A stretch of 64,000 nucleotides of DNA from Variovorax sp. 770b2 (GCF_900115685.1 NZ_FOXJ01000001.1:2017796-2081795); one strand, 5' to 3'; counted from the stretch's first letter, positions 16,694 to 25,417 are shown. Notes: generated from the sequence alone by a model not told the origin. A program made the numbers and translations.

Positions 16694-18397
16694 ATGTGGA
16701 GCGATCTCGAAAGACTCGTCGAAGCCTCGATGCAGGAGTGGCAAGTGCCCGGCCTTGCGCTGGCGGTGATCCAGGACGGCGAGGTGGTGCTGCAAAAGGG
16801 CTACGGCGTGCGCGACACCGACACCGGCCTGCCCGTGACCACCGACACGCAATTCTTGCTGTGCTCGATCACCAAGTCGTTCACCGCCGCGGGCCTCGGC
16901 CTGCTGGTCGACGAACGCAAGCTGGACTGGGACCGCCCGGTGCGCGAGGTGCTCCCCGAGTTCCGCCTGCACGACGCGGTGGCGACCGGGCGGCTCACGG
17001 TGCGAGATCTCCTGTGCCACCACAGCGGGCTGCCGCGCCACGACTGGATCCACATGCCCGGCGACCTGAGCAACGCGCAGATGCTCGCCGCGCTCAGGCA
17101 CCTCGCGCCGAACAAGGACCTGCGCGACACCTTCCAGTACTCGAACCTGGGCTACCTCGTCGCGGGAATGATCACCGAGCGCATCAGCGGCCAGCGCTAC
17201 GAAGACTTCACCACCGAGCGCCTGATGAAACCGCTGGGCCTTCACCACTTCGGCTTTTCCATCGAGGCGCTCGGCGCCGCCGAAGACGGCGCCCGTCCGC
17301 ATGCGATCGACGGCGACGAGCGCCATCGGTCGCCGCTGTCGCCCATCCGCGCGACGCCCGCCGGCGGCATCAACGCCTCGGTGGCCGACCTGGCGAAATG
17401 GGCGCGCTTCCTGCTCGACGGCAAGGCGGACGGCCGCCAACTGCTCTCGCCGCAAGCGCTGCGAGAGATGACTACACCGCGCGTGCACATGGGCCGCTCC
17501 GAATACGCGGAGATCGGCGATTCGCACTACGGCCTGGGCCTCTTCTGCGAGCAATACCGCGGCGATCGCACGATCGCGCACTCGGGCTCGTGGACCGGCT
17601 GGAGCACGCTCATGACGCTGCTGCCGGAACGCCTCGCCGGCGTCGTGGTGCTGACGAACCGCACGCCGGGCGGTGCCACGCCCATCCTCACCTTCGCGGC
17701 GCTCGACCGCCTCTCGGGCCGCGAGCCGATCGACTGGTTCGGCCGGCTCGCACCGAAGCGCCGGCAGGCCGTGGCACAGCAGAAGCTCGACAAGAAGGCT
17801 GCCGCGGAAGTTCGCCACAGCGAAACCCGGCCGAGCCATCCGCTCGGAGACTATGCCGGCGAGTACGAGCATCCGGCCTATGGGCGCATCCGCATCGAGC
17901 AACGGGGGGACGGGCTTGCATGGCACTGGCGCGGCACGGAAGACCTGCTCCAGCACCGCCACTACGACGTCTTCATCACGCCCGACCGGCCGACGATCAT
18001 GCATCCGAGCGACCGCACCCTCACCTTCCGCTACGACCGGCAGGGCCACATCGACCGCATCGAGGTGCCCCTGGAGCAGATGGTGGACGACATCGTGTTC
18101 CGCCGCGTCGCGGCCGGCGAGGTGCTGGACCCCGCCTTCCGCCGGCTGTGCGCCGGCGACTACCTGCATGCGGGGCGCGTGATCGAGATCCGGCTCGACG
18201 CCGGCGACCAGCTCAGCATGACGATCCCGGGCCAGCCGACCTACCGGCTGCTGTCGGCCGGCGGGCGGCGCTTCAACGTCGAGACGCTCGAAGGCTTCAG
18301 CGCGGAGTTCCGCCGGCCTTCACCGGAGGTGGTGGATGCGCTGGTGTTTCACGAGCCGCGCGTCACTGCGCTCGCGCCGAGGATCACCGGGGACTGA
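16694..18397 (+). CDS. Beta-lactamase-like serine hydrolase
   Basis: 567 aa. The class C beta-lactamase/esterase domain occupies roughly residues 1-360. Ser58-x-x-Lys61 (SITK), Tyr149-Ser-Asn151 (YSN) and HSG form the three active-site motifs. A beta-rich C-terminal domain similar to DUF3471 follows, starting with PLGDYAGEYEHPAYGRIRI. There is no signal peptide, so it is probably cytoplasmic and more likely an esterase, amidase or peptidase than an antibiotic resistance enzyme. It lies 74 nt after the aldoxime dehydratase on the same strand and may belong to that operon, perhaps releasing or clearing a substrate. Confidence 0.85.
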   Translation: MWSDLERLVEASMQEWQVPGLALAVIQDGEVVLQKGYGVRDTDTGLPVTTDTQFLLCSITKSFTAAGLGLLVDERKLDWDRPVREVLPEFRLHDAVATGRLTVRDLLCHHSGLPRHDWIHMPGDLSNAQMLAALRHLAPNKDLRDTFQYSNLGYLVAGMITERISGQRYEDFTTERLMKPLGLHHFGFSIEALGAAEDGARPHAIDGDERHRSPLSPIRATPAGGINASVADLAKWARFLLDGKADGRQLLSPQALREMTTPRVHMGRSEYAEIGDSHYGLGLFCEQYRGDRTIAHSGSWTGWSTLMTLLPERLAGVVVLTNRTPGGATPILTFAALDRLSGREPIDWFGRLAPKRRQAVAQQKLDKKAAAEVRHSETRPSHPLGDYAGEYEHPAYGRIRIEQRGDGLAWHWRGTEDLLQHRHYDVFITPDRPTIMHPSDRTLTFRYDRQGHIDRIEVPLEQMVDDIVFRRVAAGEVLDPAFRRLCAGDYLHAGRVIEIRLDAGDQLSMTIPGQPTYRLLSAGGRRFNVETLEGFSAEFRRPSPEVVDALVFHEPRVTALAPRITGD

Positions 18398-18403
18398 GCG
18401 GGC

Positions 18404-19939
18404 CTAGGCAAACAGCCCCTTGTGCTCGGCGCGCAGCAGCGCCTTCTGCACCTTGCCCATCGTGTTGCGCGGCAGTTCGGGCACGACGAAGCAGCGCTTG
18501 GGGATCTTGAAGTTAGCGAGCCTGGACTTGAGCTCGGCCACGATCGCATCGGCATCGATGGCCGTGCCCGCCTTGGCGATCACGATGGCCACGCCCACTT
18601 CGCCGAAGTCGGGGTGCGGCACGCCGATGACCGCGCTCTCGGCCACGCCGGCCATCTCGTTGATGTAGCCCTCGATCTCGGCCGGGTAGACGTTGTAGCC
18701 GCCGCTGATGATCAGGTCCTTGCTGCGCCCGACGATGGTGATGTAGCCGCGGCCGTCGATCTTGCCGACGTCGCCGGTCTTGAAGAAGCCGTCGGCGGTG
18801 AACTCTTCGGCCGTCTTCTCGGGCATGCGCCAGTAGCCGGCGAACACATTGGGACCGGCCACCTCGATGCCGCCGATCTCGTCGGTGGTGCAGTCGTTGC
18901 CGTTCTCGTCGCGCACGCGCAGCTGCACGCCCGGCAGCGCGAAGCCGACCGTGCCGCCGCGGCGCTCGCCCTGCTCGGGCTTGTAGGGGTTGGAGGTGAG
19001 CATGACCGTCTCGCTCATGCCGTAGCGCTCCAGGATGGTGTGGCCGGTGCGCCCCTGCCACTCGTCGAAGGTCTCGATGAGCAGCGGCGCCGAGCCCGCG
19101 ACGAAGAGCCGCATGTTGCGCACCGCCTTGCGCGTGAGGCCCGGCTCGGCCAGGAGGCGCACGTAGAGCGTGGGCACGCCCATGAACACGGTGGCCTCGG
19201 GCAGCTTGGCGACGATGCGCCTGGGATCGAACTTCGAGAACCACAGCATCTTGCTGCCGTTGAGCAGCGCGCCGTGCAGCGCGACGAAGAGGCCGTGCAC
19301 GTGGAAGATGGGCAGCGTGTGGATGAGCACGTCACCCGGCGTCCAGCCCCAATAGTCCTTGAGCACCTCGGCGTTGGACAGCAGGTTGCCGTGCGTGAGC
19401 ATCGCGCCCTTGCTGCGGCCGGTCGTTCCGCTGGTGTAGAGGATCGCAGCGAGGTCGTCGGGCGACTTCTTCGCGGGCGTGTGCCTGTCGCTGCACTGCG
19501 CGGCCACTTCGAGCAGCGTGCCGGTGCGGTCGTCGTCGAGCGTGAACACGTGCCGCGTGCCCGCCGCGGTGGCGATGGGCCCGACCCACGAGGCATTGCG
19601 GCTGGTGCACACCACGACCGCGGGCTCGGCATTGCCGATGAAGTATTCGATCTCCGCGCTCTGGTAGGCGGTGTTGAGCGGCAGGAACACATAGCCTGCG
19701 CGCAGCGTCGCGAGATACAGCAGCATCGCCTCGACCGATTTCTCGACCTGCACCGCGATGCGCGCGCCCTTCTCCAGCTTCAGCGCATCGAGCAGGTTGG
19801 CGATCATCGCGCTCGCGCGTTCGAGGTCGCGCCACGAATAGAAAAGGCCGTTGTCGGTCTCGACCGCGATGCCGTCCAGGTCGGCGGGAAAGGCCGCGCG
19901 CAAGGCGGCGAACAGGTTGGCGTTGGTTGGCTTCTTCAT
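18404..19939 (-). CDS. matB: Malonyl-CoA synthetase MatB
   Basis: 511 aa adenylate-forming enzyme that makes malonyl-CoA from malonate, CoA and ATP. The AMP-binding motif YTSGTTGRSKGAMLTH lies around residues 168-183; ERYGMSET, GYWRMPEKT and SKDLIISGGYNVYPAEIEG follow, and the C-terminal lysine is in GKVQKALLR. It ends the malonate operon, 12 nt after the enoyl-CoA hydratase, and converges on the serine hydrolase with a 6-nt gap. The assignment to malonate rests on overall resemblance and on the malonyl-CoA decarboxylase upstream. Confidence 0.92.
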   Translation of the reverse strand: MKKPTNANLFAALRAAFPADLDGIAVETDNGLFYSWRDLERASAMIANLLDALKLEKGARIAVQVEKSVEAMLLYLATLRAGYVFLPLNTAYQSAEIEYFIGNAEPAVVVCTSRNASWVGPIATAAGTRHVFTLDDDRTGTLLEVAAQCSDRHTPAKKSPDDLAAILYTSGTTGRSKGAMLTHGNLLSNAEVLKDYWGWTPGDVLIHTLPIFHVHGLFVALHGALLNGSKMLWFSKFDPRRIVAKLPEATVFMGVPTLYVRLLAEPGLTRKAVRNMRLFVAGSAPLLIETFDEWQGRTGHTILERYGMSETVMLTSNPYKPEQGERRGGTVGFALPGVQLRVRDENGNDCTTDEIGGIEVAGPNVFAGYWRMPEKTAEEFTADGFFKTGDVGKIDGRGYITIVGRSKDLIISGGYNVYPAEIEGYINEMAGVAESAVIGVPHPDFGEVGVAIVIAKAGTAIDADAIVAELKSRLANFKIPKRCFVVPELPRNTMGKVQKALLRAEHKGLFA

Positions 19940-19951
19940 CTGGCAGGTACT

Positions 19952-20779
19952 TCAGAAATTCGGTGTGCGCTTGGCAAGGAAGGCGGCGATGCCTTCGCGG
20001 TGCTCGGCGGAATCGGCGTAGTCGTAGGCCGTGGCGAGCAGGCGCTGCGTGGACTGCGCGCCGGCCTTCAACATGGCGAAGGTGCGCTTGTGCAGGCGCG
20101 CGGCCTGCGGCGCGAGCGCGGCGATGCGGTCGGCGTGCGCCTGCACGGCCGTCGCGACCTCATGGTCGGGCAGCACCTGCAGCAGGAAGCCCGCGTCGTA
20201 CAGGCGCTGGGCGCCATGCACGCCGGCGGCCAGCAGCATGTCGCGCGCGAGCACGTCGCCGATGGCGCCTTGCACCAAGGCCGCTTCGCGCGGCGCCATC
20301 GGAAAGCCCAGTCTGGCGATCGGCGCGCCGAACTTCGCGGAGGCGCCGGCGATGCGGATGTCGCAGCAGCTCGCGATCTCGATGCCGGCGCCCATGCAGG
20401 CGCCTTCGATCTGCGCGACCAGCGGCACGGGGCAGTCGAGCAGGGCCTGCAGCGCGGCCCACACTTCGTTCTCGTGGAACTCGCGCAGGCTCGGCTCTTC
20501 GAAGCGGAACGACGGGTATTCGGAGATGTCGCCACCCGCGCAGAAGGCACCGCCTTCCCCGCGGATCACGACGCACCGCAGGCCCGCATCGTCCAGGCCC
20601 GCGAACACCGCGCGCAGTTCGCGCCACATCGCGCGCGTCATCGCATTGAGGCGGCCCGCGTTCGACAGCGTGACGACCGCCAGCGCGCCCTCGCGCTGCA
20701 CCGATACGGACGCGCGTTCGCGCTGCACCGACACGGACGCGCGTTCGCGCCTGGGCGACGCAGTGCCCGCAGCCGTCAT
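19952..20779 (-). CDS. Enoyl-CoA hydratase/isomerase family protein in malonate locus
   Basis: 275 aa crotonase-fold protein. The oxyanion-hole segments GGAFCAGGDISEY and EGACMGAGIEIASCCD are present. Family members handle a range of acyl-CoA substrates. The gene overlaps the Bug gene stop as ATGA and precedes matB by 12 nt. The N-terminus contains two copies of a nine-residue repeat, RERASVSVQ, from a 27-bp tandem duplication before the first beta strand. Its role in malonate use is unclear; it may act on a substituted malonyl-CoA. Confidence 0.85.
   Translation of the reverse strand: MTAAGTASPRRERASVSVQRERASVSVQREGALAVVTLSNAGRLNAMTRAMWRELRAVFAGLDDAGLRCVVIRGEGGAFCAGGDISEYPSFRFEEPSLREFHENEVWAALQALLDCPVPLVAQIEGACMGAGIEIASCCDIRIAGASAKFGAPIARLGFPMAPREAALVQGAIGDVLARDMLLAAGVHGAQRLYDAGFLLQVLPDHEVATAVQAHADRIAALAPQAARLHKRTFAMLKAGAQSTQRLLATAYDYADSAEHREGIAAFLAKRTPNF
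20694..20747. repeat. 27-bp in-frame tandem duplication
   Basis: Two adjacent 27-bp copies (20694-20720 and 20721-20747) differ at one base. They fall inside the 5' end of the enoyl-CoA hydratase gene and duplicate nine residues without breaking the frame. Confidence 0.95.
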
Positions 20780-21759
20780 TCGAGCTTGGCGCCCGACGCC
20801 TTCACGACCGCGGCCCAGCGCTTGATTTCGGCGTTCACGAAGCCGCCGTAGGCCGCCATGGTGAGGGTCGGGATCTCGGAGCCGTTCTGCGCCCAGATGG
20901 TCTTGAGCTCGTCGGTGGCGAGCGCCTTCTTCATGTCGTCGACCGCGCGCGCCTGCGCATCGGCCGGCGTGTTCTTCGGCGCCCAGAGGCCATACCAGGT
21001 GGTGACGGTGTAGTCGGGCAGGCCCACTTCGGCGGCGCAGGGCACGTCGGGGAAGGCCGGGTTGCGCTTGGTGCCCGCGACCATCAGCGCCTTGATGCGG
21101 CCGCTCTTGATGTGCTGGGCCGAGGAACCCAGGCCGTCGAACATCAGGTCGACGTTGCCCGAGATCAGGTCCGACAGCGCCGGGCCCGCGCCGCGGTACG
21201 GGATGTGGGTGATGAAGGTGCCCGTCTGGATCTTGAAGAGCTCGCCCGCCAGGTGGTGCGAGGTGCCCGAGCCGGCCGAGCCGTAGTTGAACTTGCCCGG
21301 GTTGCGCTTCACCAGCGCAATGAATTCCTGGATCGTGTTGGCCTGCACGCGCTTGGGGTTGATGACCACCACCTGCGGCACGTTGGCCAGCAGCATCAGC
21401 GGCACGAAGTCCTTCTCGATGTCGTAGTCGAGCCTGGGATACACCGAGGGTGCGATCGCGTGGTGCACGGCGCCCATGAAGAGCGTGTACCCGTCGGCCG
21501 GCGCCTTGGCCGCGATGCTCGCGCCCAGCGTGCCGCCGGCACCGCCGCGGTTGTCGATCACCAGCGTCTGTCCTGCCACCTTGGTGAACTGGCCCGAGAG
21601 CGGCCGCGCGAAGGCATCGGTGCCGCCGCCGGCCGGGAACGGCACGATCATCGTCACCGGCTTGGTCGGCCAGCTTTGGGCGCGCGCGGCGCCGCAAAGA
21701 ACGGCCGCACCGGCGGCGGCCACGCGCAAAACATCACGTCGCTGAAAACTCTGGTTCAT
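20776..21759 (-). CDS. Bug-family (TctC-like) solute-binding protein
   Basis: 327 aa tripartite tricarboxylate transporter substrate-binding protein. A signal peptide with QRRDVLRVAAAGAA at its start ends near ARAQ (residue 28). The mature protein starts SWPTKPVTMIVPFPAGGGTD, the hallmark of the family; GGAGGTLGA and GSAGSGTSHHLAGE follow. AGAAGAGACAC gives a ribosome binding site. Bug proteins bind carboxylates, so malonate or a related diacid is likely here. No TctA/TctB membrane genes are in the window, which is usual for the many orphan Bug genes of Burkholderiales. Confidence 0.92.
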   Translation of the reverse strand: MNQSFQRRDVLRVAAAGAAVLCGAARAQSWPTKPVTMIVPFPAGGGTDAFARPLSGQFTKVAGQTLVIDNRGGAGGTLGASIAAKAPADGYTLFMGAVHHAIAPSVYPRLDYDIEKDFVPLMLLANVPQVVVINPKRVQANTIQEFIALVKRNPGKFNYGSAGSGTSHHLAGELFKIQTGTFITHIPYRGAGPALSDLISGNVDLMFDGLGSSAQHIKSGRIKALMVAGTKRNPAFPDVPCAAEVGLPDYTVTTWYGLWAPKNTPADAQARAVDDMKKALATDELKTIWAQNGSEIPTLTMAAYGGFVNAEIKRWAAVVKASGAKLE

Positions 21760-21832
21760 GTGTCTCTTCTCCGATCGTTGTGGATTCTGCCGCCCGATGC
21801 GGCGGTAGGCGCCTTCTCTGCGCCCGCTTTTT

Positions 21833-21859
21833 TTCGCTCTTTCCGCTCTTTCCGCTCTT
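21833..21859. repeat. Short 10-bp-period repeat between matA and the Bug gene
   Basis: The 109-nt gap contains a degenerate run of about three TTCCGCTCTT-like units. It is a simple-sequence tract with no clear function. A short GC-rich inverted repeat lies next to it around 21790-21807. Confidence 0.6.
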
Positions 21860-21868
21860 GCCGAACAC

Positions 21869-23335
21869 TCAGCCTTTTTTGAAGAACAGGCTTTCGATGT
21901 CTCCCGATACCGCGACCTTGCCATCGCCCAGCCAGGCCCTGTGCTTGTCCAGGCGCTTCAGGTCATACAGGTAGTTGACCATGAGCCCGTACGACTGCTT
22001 GTGCCCCTTGGGCGACGGATCGCCCGCCCAGTTCAGCCGCTCCACCCGCGCGCCGTTGCCCAGGTGAAAGCGTGCGACCGGGTCGGCCGGCGTGCCGTCC
22101 ACCAGCGCGCGGCCCAGGTACTCGGCAGCGGCTTGCAGCAGCCATTGGCGCAGCGGCGACTTCGCATCGAAGGTGGCCGCCGCATCCACGGCGGCGAGCA
22201 GGCGATCGGCCGTGGGCGGCACGGAGCCGACCAGGCGGCCGAGTTCGGCCTCGCGCTTTTCGTCCAGCCGCGGCATGAGATCGGCGGCGTTCTTTGCCAG
22301 CCAGGTGCGAAAGCCCGGGATCGGCGAGAGCGTGGCGAAGGTCTTGAGGCGCGGCAGTTCGTCCTGTAGCGTCTCGACCACGCGCTTGATGAGCGAATCG
22401 CCGAAGCTCACGCCACGCAGGCCGGTCTGGGTGTTGCTGATCGAATAGAAGATCGCGGTGGTCGCCTTGGCGGGCAGCACCGGCACGGCCGCCTCGTCCA
22501 GCAGCGGCGTGATGCCGTCGCTGATGCGGTCGACCAGCGCCACCTCGACAAAGATCAGCGGCTCGTTGGGCAGGCGCGGATGAAAGAAGCCGTAGCAGCG
22601 GCGGTCGCTGTCATCGAGCCGGTTCTTCACGTCGGACCAGCTCTTGATGTCGTGCACCGCCTCGTAGCGGATGAGCTTCTCGATCAGCGAGGCCGGCGAA
22701 TCCCAGTCGATGCGGCGCAGTTCTAGAAAGGCGACGTCGAACCAGGTGGAGAAGAGCTGCTCCAGTTCGGCATCGAGCGCGAGCAGGCGCTTGTCGGCCT
22801 TCAGGCACGGCAGCAGGTCGGCGCGCAGGTCGACCAAAAAGCGCATGCCCGCGGGCTCGACGGCAAAACGCTGCAAGAGGCGCATGCGCGGCGAGACCAG
22901 CGCGCGGCGCAGCTTGGATTCGGCCTGCCCTTCCTCGGGCGTGCCGACCGCGGCCTGGTGCTGGTCGCGCGCGGTCTTGAGCTTTTGCGCATCGGCGGCG
23001 AAGTGCTCGCTCATCAGCGCCCAATAGTCGCGGCGTTCCTCGGGCGTGGCATCGGCGTAGGCCTGGGCGATGGCGTGGGCCCGGCGGCCGCCTTCGACCT
23101 CGCTCACGCGCGGATCGATCACGGCCTGCAGGTCGGTCAGCACGCGGCGCAGCGCGCGCGGCGACAGGGCCTCGTCGGCCTTGCGCAGCGTGACCTGCAG
23201 GCGCTCTGCGGTGGTGCGCTCGCTGGGCTTGAACGTGTTCTTCGGTGCGCTCTTCGCCGTGCTTTCGGGCGCCACGGGCACCTTGGACTTTTCGCCAGAA
23301 CGCAGCCGCGCCTGGAACCATTCGGTCGCACTCAT
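21869..23335 (-). CDS. matA: Malonyl-CoA decarboxylase
   Basis: 488 aa, MLYCD/MatA family. It decarboxylates malonyl-CoA to acetyl-CoA. The N-terminal helical domain (about residues 40-200) and the C-terminal GNAT-like catalytic domain are both present, with conserved stretches SWSDVKNRLDDSDRRCYGFFHP, TAIFYSISNTQTGLRGVSFG and LARFHLGNGARVERLNW-like sequence near the C-terminus. Start ATG 23335 gives MSATEWFQARL; an upstream start is possible but begins in a non-conserved tail. It lies 46 nt after the GntR-family regulator. Confidence 0.94.
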   Translation of the reverse strand: MSATEWFQARLRSGEKSKVPVAPESTAKSAPKNTFKPSERTTAERLQVTLRKADEALSPRALRRVLTDLQAVIDPRVSEVEGGRRAHAIAQAYADATPEERRDYWALMSEHFAADAQKLKTARDQHQAAVGTPEEGQAESKLRRALVSPRMRLLQRFAVEPAGMRFLVDLRADLLPCLKADKRLLALDAELEQLFSTWFDVAFLELRRIDWDSPASLIEKLIRYEAVHDIKSWSDVKNRLDDSDRRCYGFFHPRLPNEPLIFVEVALVDRISDGITPLLDEAAVPVLPAKATTAIFYSISNTQTGLRGVSFGDSLIKRVVETLQDELPRLKTFATLSPIPGFRTWLAKNAADLMPRLDEKREAELGRLVGSVPPTADRLLAAVDAAATFDAKSPLRQWLLQAAAEYLGRALVDGTPADPVARFHLGNGARVERLNWAGDPSPKGHKQSYGLMVNYLYDLKRLDKHRAWLGDGKVAVSGDIESLFFKKG

Positions 23336-23381
23336 CGCTGGACTCCCCTGTGAACGGATGCGGGCGTGCCGCGGCAAATCG

Positions 23382-24050
23382 TCATGGCATCACCCTGGAT
23401 TTCTGTTGCCGCGCGACCTCGCGCAGTGCCTCGCGTTGCCGCGTCAGGTGCGTGCGCATGGCGGCATCGGCGCCTTCGCTGTCGCGCGCCTTGAGCGCCG
23501 CGAACACGGCCAGATGCTCGGACAGGCTCTGGTCGAGCCGGCCCGGCGCGTGCAGTTGCTGCAGGCGCGCGAGCTTCAATATCTTGCGCAGGTCGCCGAT
23601 CACCTGCGCGAGCCATCGGTTGTCGGCCAGCTTGATGATCGCCTCGTGAATGATGTGGTTGGTGGCGTAGTAGTCGTTGATGCGGCGTGCCTTGGCGTGG
23701 CGCACCAGGCGCTCGTGCAGCCCATCGAGCTCGTGCAGCTCGGCATCGCTCGCGTTGCGGGCCGCCTCGTAGGCGCAGCGGCCTTCGAGCAGCGCGATGA
23801 CCGGGAAGATCTCGTCCAGGTCGCGCTCGGTCACCTCGTTGACGAAGCAGCCGCGCCGCGGTTCGTGCCGAAGCAGCCCTTCCGCGGTCAGCACCTTGAG
23901 CGCCTCGCGCAGCGGCGTGCGGGAGATCGAGAGCCGCTCGCACAACGCCACCTCGTCCAGGAAACTGCCCGGCGCCAGCGCGCCCGCAAAGATCTGCTCG
24001 CGCAGCGTGGCGGCGACTTCGTCGTGCAGGGAGTTGGGGACCAGGCGCAT
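23382..24050 (-). CDS. matR: GntR/FCD-family regulator, probable MatR
   Basis: 222 aa. The N-terminal winged helix has LHDEVAATLREQIFAGALAPGSFL and LCERLSISRTPLREALKVLTAEGLL. The C-terminal FCD helical domain binds the effector. MatR proteins repress malonate genes until malonate or malonyl-CoA is present. It is first in the matR-matA run, so it probably controls its own operon. A perfect palindrome 47 nt upstream is the likely operator. ATG 24050 is used rather than a TTG six codons earlier. Confidence 0.88.
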   Translation of the reverse strand: MRLVPNSLHDEVAATLREQIFAGALAPGSFLDEVALCERLSISRTPLREALKVLTAEGLLRHEPRRGCFVNEVTERDLDEIFPVIALLEGRCAYEAARNASDAELHELDGLHERLVRHAKARRINDYYATNHIIHEAIIKLADNRWLAQVIGDLRKILKLARLQQLHAPGRLDQSLSEHLAVFAALKARDSEGADAAMRTHLTRQREALREVARQQKSRVMP

Positions 24051-24096
24051 GGGAATCGGGGCGGGCAACCTTGGGTGGCGCGGCGTAATTTCCTGT

Positions 24097-24110
24097 AATT
24101 ACGCGTAATT
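24097..24110. promoter_or_regulatory. Palindromic operator, probable MatR site
   Basis: AATTACGCGTAATT is a perfect 14-bp palindrome in the 136-nt gap between matR and lgt. A related half, TAATTTCCTGTAATTA, overlaps its left side. GntR/FCD proteins usually bind short AT-flanked palindromes in front of their own genes. This is AT-rich against a very GC-rich background. Confidence 0.6.
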
Positions 24111-24186
24111 GTGAGCGCCTCGACGATGGGGCGCAAGTGCCGCGCATCGCCTGCGCGGCTCGGATTTACCCTGAGAACTTACGGAT

Positions 24187-25011
24187 TCAGGCGCGCGCAG
24201 CGACGCTCTTCGAGCGGCCGAACCAGAACCACAGCGCAATGCCGCCGATCACCATCGGCACGCTCAGCCACTGCCCCTGGCTCAGGCTCAGCGCCCTAAG
24301 GCCGAGGAAGTCGTCGGGCTCGCGGAAGTACTCGGCAAAGAAGCGCAGCGCGCCATAGCCGATCAGGAACACCGCGGCCACCTGCCCTTGCTTGCGTTCC
24401 TTGCGCGCGTAGAGCCACATGACCACGAACAGCAGCAGGCCTTCGAGCAGGAACTGGTAGATCTGCGAGGGATGGCGCGGCAGCATCGAGCCGCTCTGCG
24501 CAAACACCATGCCCCAGGGCAGCTCGGGACTGCTGAAACGGCCCCAGAGTTCGCCGTTGATGAAGTTGCCCACGCGGCCCGCGGCCAGGCCGGTCGGCAC
24601 GCAGGGCGCGACGAAATCCATCACCTGCCAGAACGGCCGTGCACGCGAATGCGCGAACCACACCATCGCGCCGATCACGCCCAGCATGCCGCCGTGAAAG
24701 CTCATGCCGCCCTGCCACACGTAGAGGATCTCGAGCGGATGCGTGAGGTAGAACTCGGGCTTGTAGAACAGGCAATAGCCCAGCCGCCCGCCGACGATCA
24801 CGCCCATCACGCCGAGGAAAAGAATGTCCTCGATGTCCTTGCGCTGCCAGGCGCCCTGCCCGACCAGCGAGCGGTACGGCTCGTGGCGCAGGCGGCGGGT
24901 GCCGAGAAAGTAGAACAGCGCGAAGGCCGCCAGGTAGGTGAGGCCGTACCAGTGGATGGCCACTGGCCCGAGCTGCAGGGCGATAGGGTTGATCTGCGGA
25001 TACATGAGCAT
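24187..25011 (-). CDS. lgt: Prolipoprotein diacylglyceryl transferase
   Basis: 274 aa inner membrane enzyme with about seven helices. It transfers diacylglycerol from phosphatidylglycerol to the lipobox cysteine of prolipoproteins. The signature [14 protein letters not shown] is intact, and [11 protein letters not shown] carries the conserved histidine. Two ATGs, at 25011 and 25005, are two codons apart; neither has a strong ribosome binding site. The gene is on its own, with a family repeat just upstream. Confidence 0.96.
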   Translation of the reverse strand: MLMYPQINPIALQLGPVAIHWYGLTYLAAFALFYFLGTRRLRHEPYRSLVGQGAWQRKDIEDILFLGVMGVIVGGRLGYCLFYKPEFYLTHPLEILYVWQGGMSFHGGMLGVIGAMVWFAHSRARPFWQVMDFVAPCVPTGLAAGRVGNFINGELWGRFSSPELPWGMVFAQSGSMLPRHPSQIYQFLLEGLLLFVVMWLYARKERKQGQVAAVFLIGYGALRFFAEYFREPDDFLGLRALSLSQGQWLSVPMVIGGIALWFWFGRSKSVAARA

Positions 25012-25038
25012 CCGCGGATTGTGCCCGGAGCATTTGAC

Positions 25039-25093
25039 TCGCCCCCAGGCTTCGCGCACTTCGTGTCGCTTCTCCTACCCCCTACCGGGGGCA
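25039..25093 (+). repeat. 55-bp intergenic repeat, copy A
   Basis: This element matches copy B at 37241-37295 in 52 of 55 positions. It ends in a short palindrome, CCCCCTACCGGGGG. It lies upstream of lgt, in the gap before a small membrane protein gene. The two copies have the same orientation relative to the window. Confidence 0.85.
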
Positions 25094-25147
25094 GCACCTG
25101 CGGCCCGGCAAATCCGGTCCGCGGTGTTTACGCGAAAGGGCCCGGGG

Positions 25148-25417
25148 TCAGCGCCCGAATTTCCACCACAGGAGCCCCGCCACCGCGGCCGGCACCGCGA
25201 AGATCAACAGGAAGATCGGCAGCTCCTCGGCCACCGAGTACCCCGCCTTGATCACGCCCACCGCCATGTTGATGCCCGCACCGATGAACCACGCCGGAAT
25301 GAACCACTTGGCGGCGGTGGCCAGCGCCAGCGAAGAGCCGTCGCCGATGAAGCGGCTGGCCAGGAGAAAGATCACCAGCAGCACGAAGCCGCCGCCCATC
25401 ACCATGACTGTGTGCAT
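25148..25417 (-). CDS. Small hydrophobic membrane protein
   Basis: 89 aa with three hydrophobic stretches: about residues 5-20 (VMGGGFVLLVIFLLASRF), 35-55 (WFIPAWFIGAGINMAVGVI) and 65-84 (LPIFLLIFAVPAAVAGLLWW). A strong GGAGGA ribosome binding site lies 6 nt upstream of the ATG. I recognise no family. It follows the SDR gene on the same strand by 32 nt and may be cotranscribed. Confidence 0.8.
   Translation of the reverse strand: MHTVMVMGGGFVLLVIFLLASRFIGDGSSLALATAAKWFIPAWFIGAGINMAVGVIKAGYSVAEELPIFLLIFAVPAAVAGLLWWKFGR

Noticed and set aside
16694..18397. Serine hydrolase as an antibiotic resistance beta-lactamase
   Set aside because: No signal peptide, an extra C-terminal domain and a catabolic neighbourhood; the SxxK/YxN motifs are shared by esterases and peptidases.
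24051..24068. TTG start six codons upstream for matR
   Set aside because: No ribosome binding site and ATG 24050 gives the usual family N-terminus.
25039..25130. Short frames giving peptides with SDTKCA from the intergenic repeats
   Set aside because: They come from the 55-bp repeat, occur in the same form at the second copy, and lack start signals.
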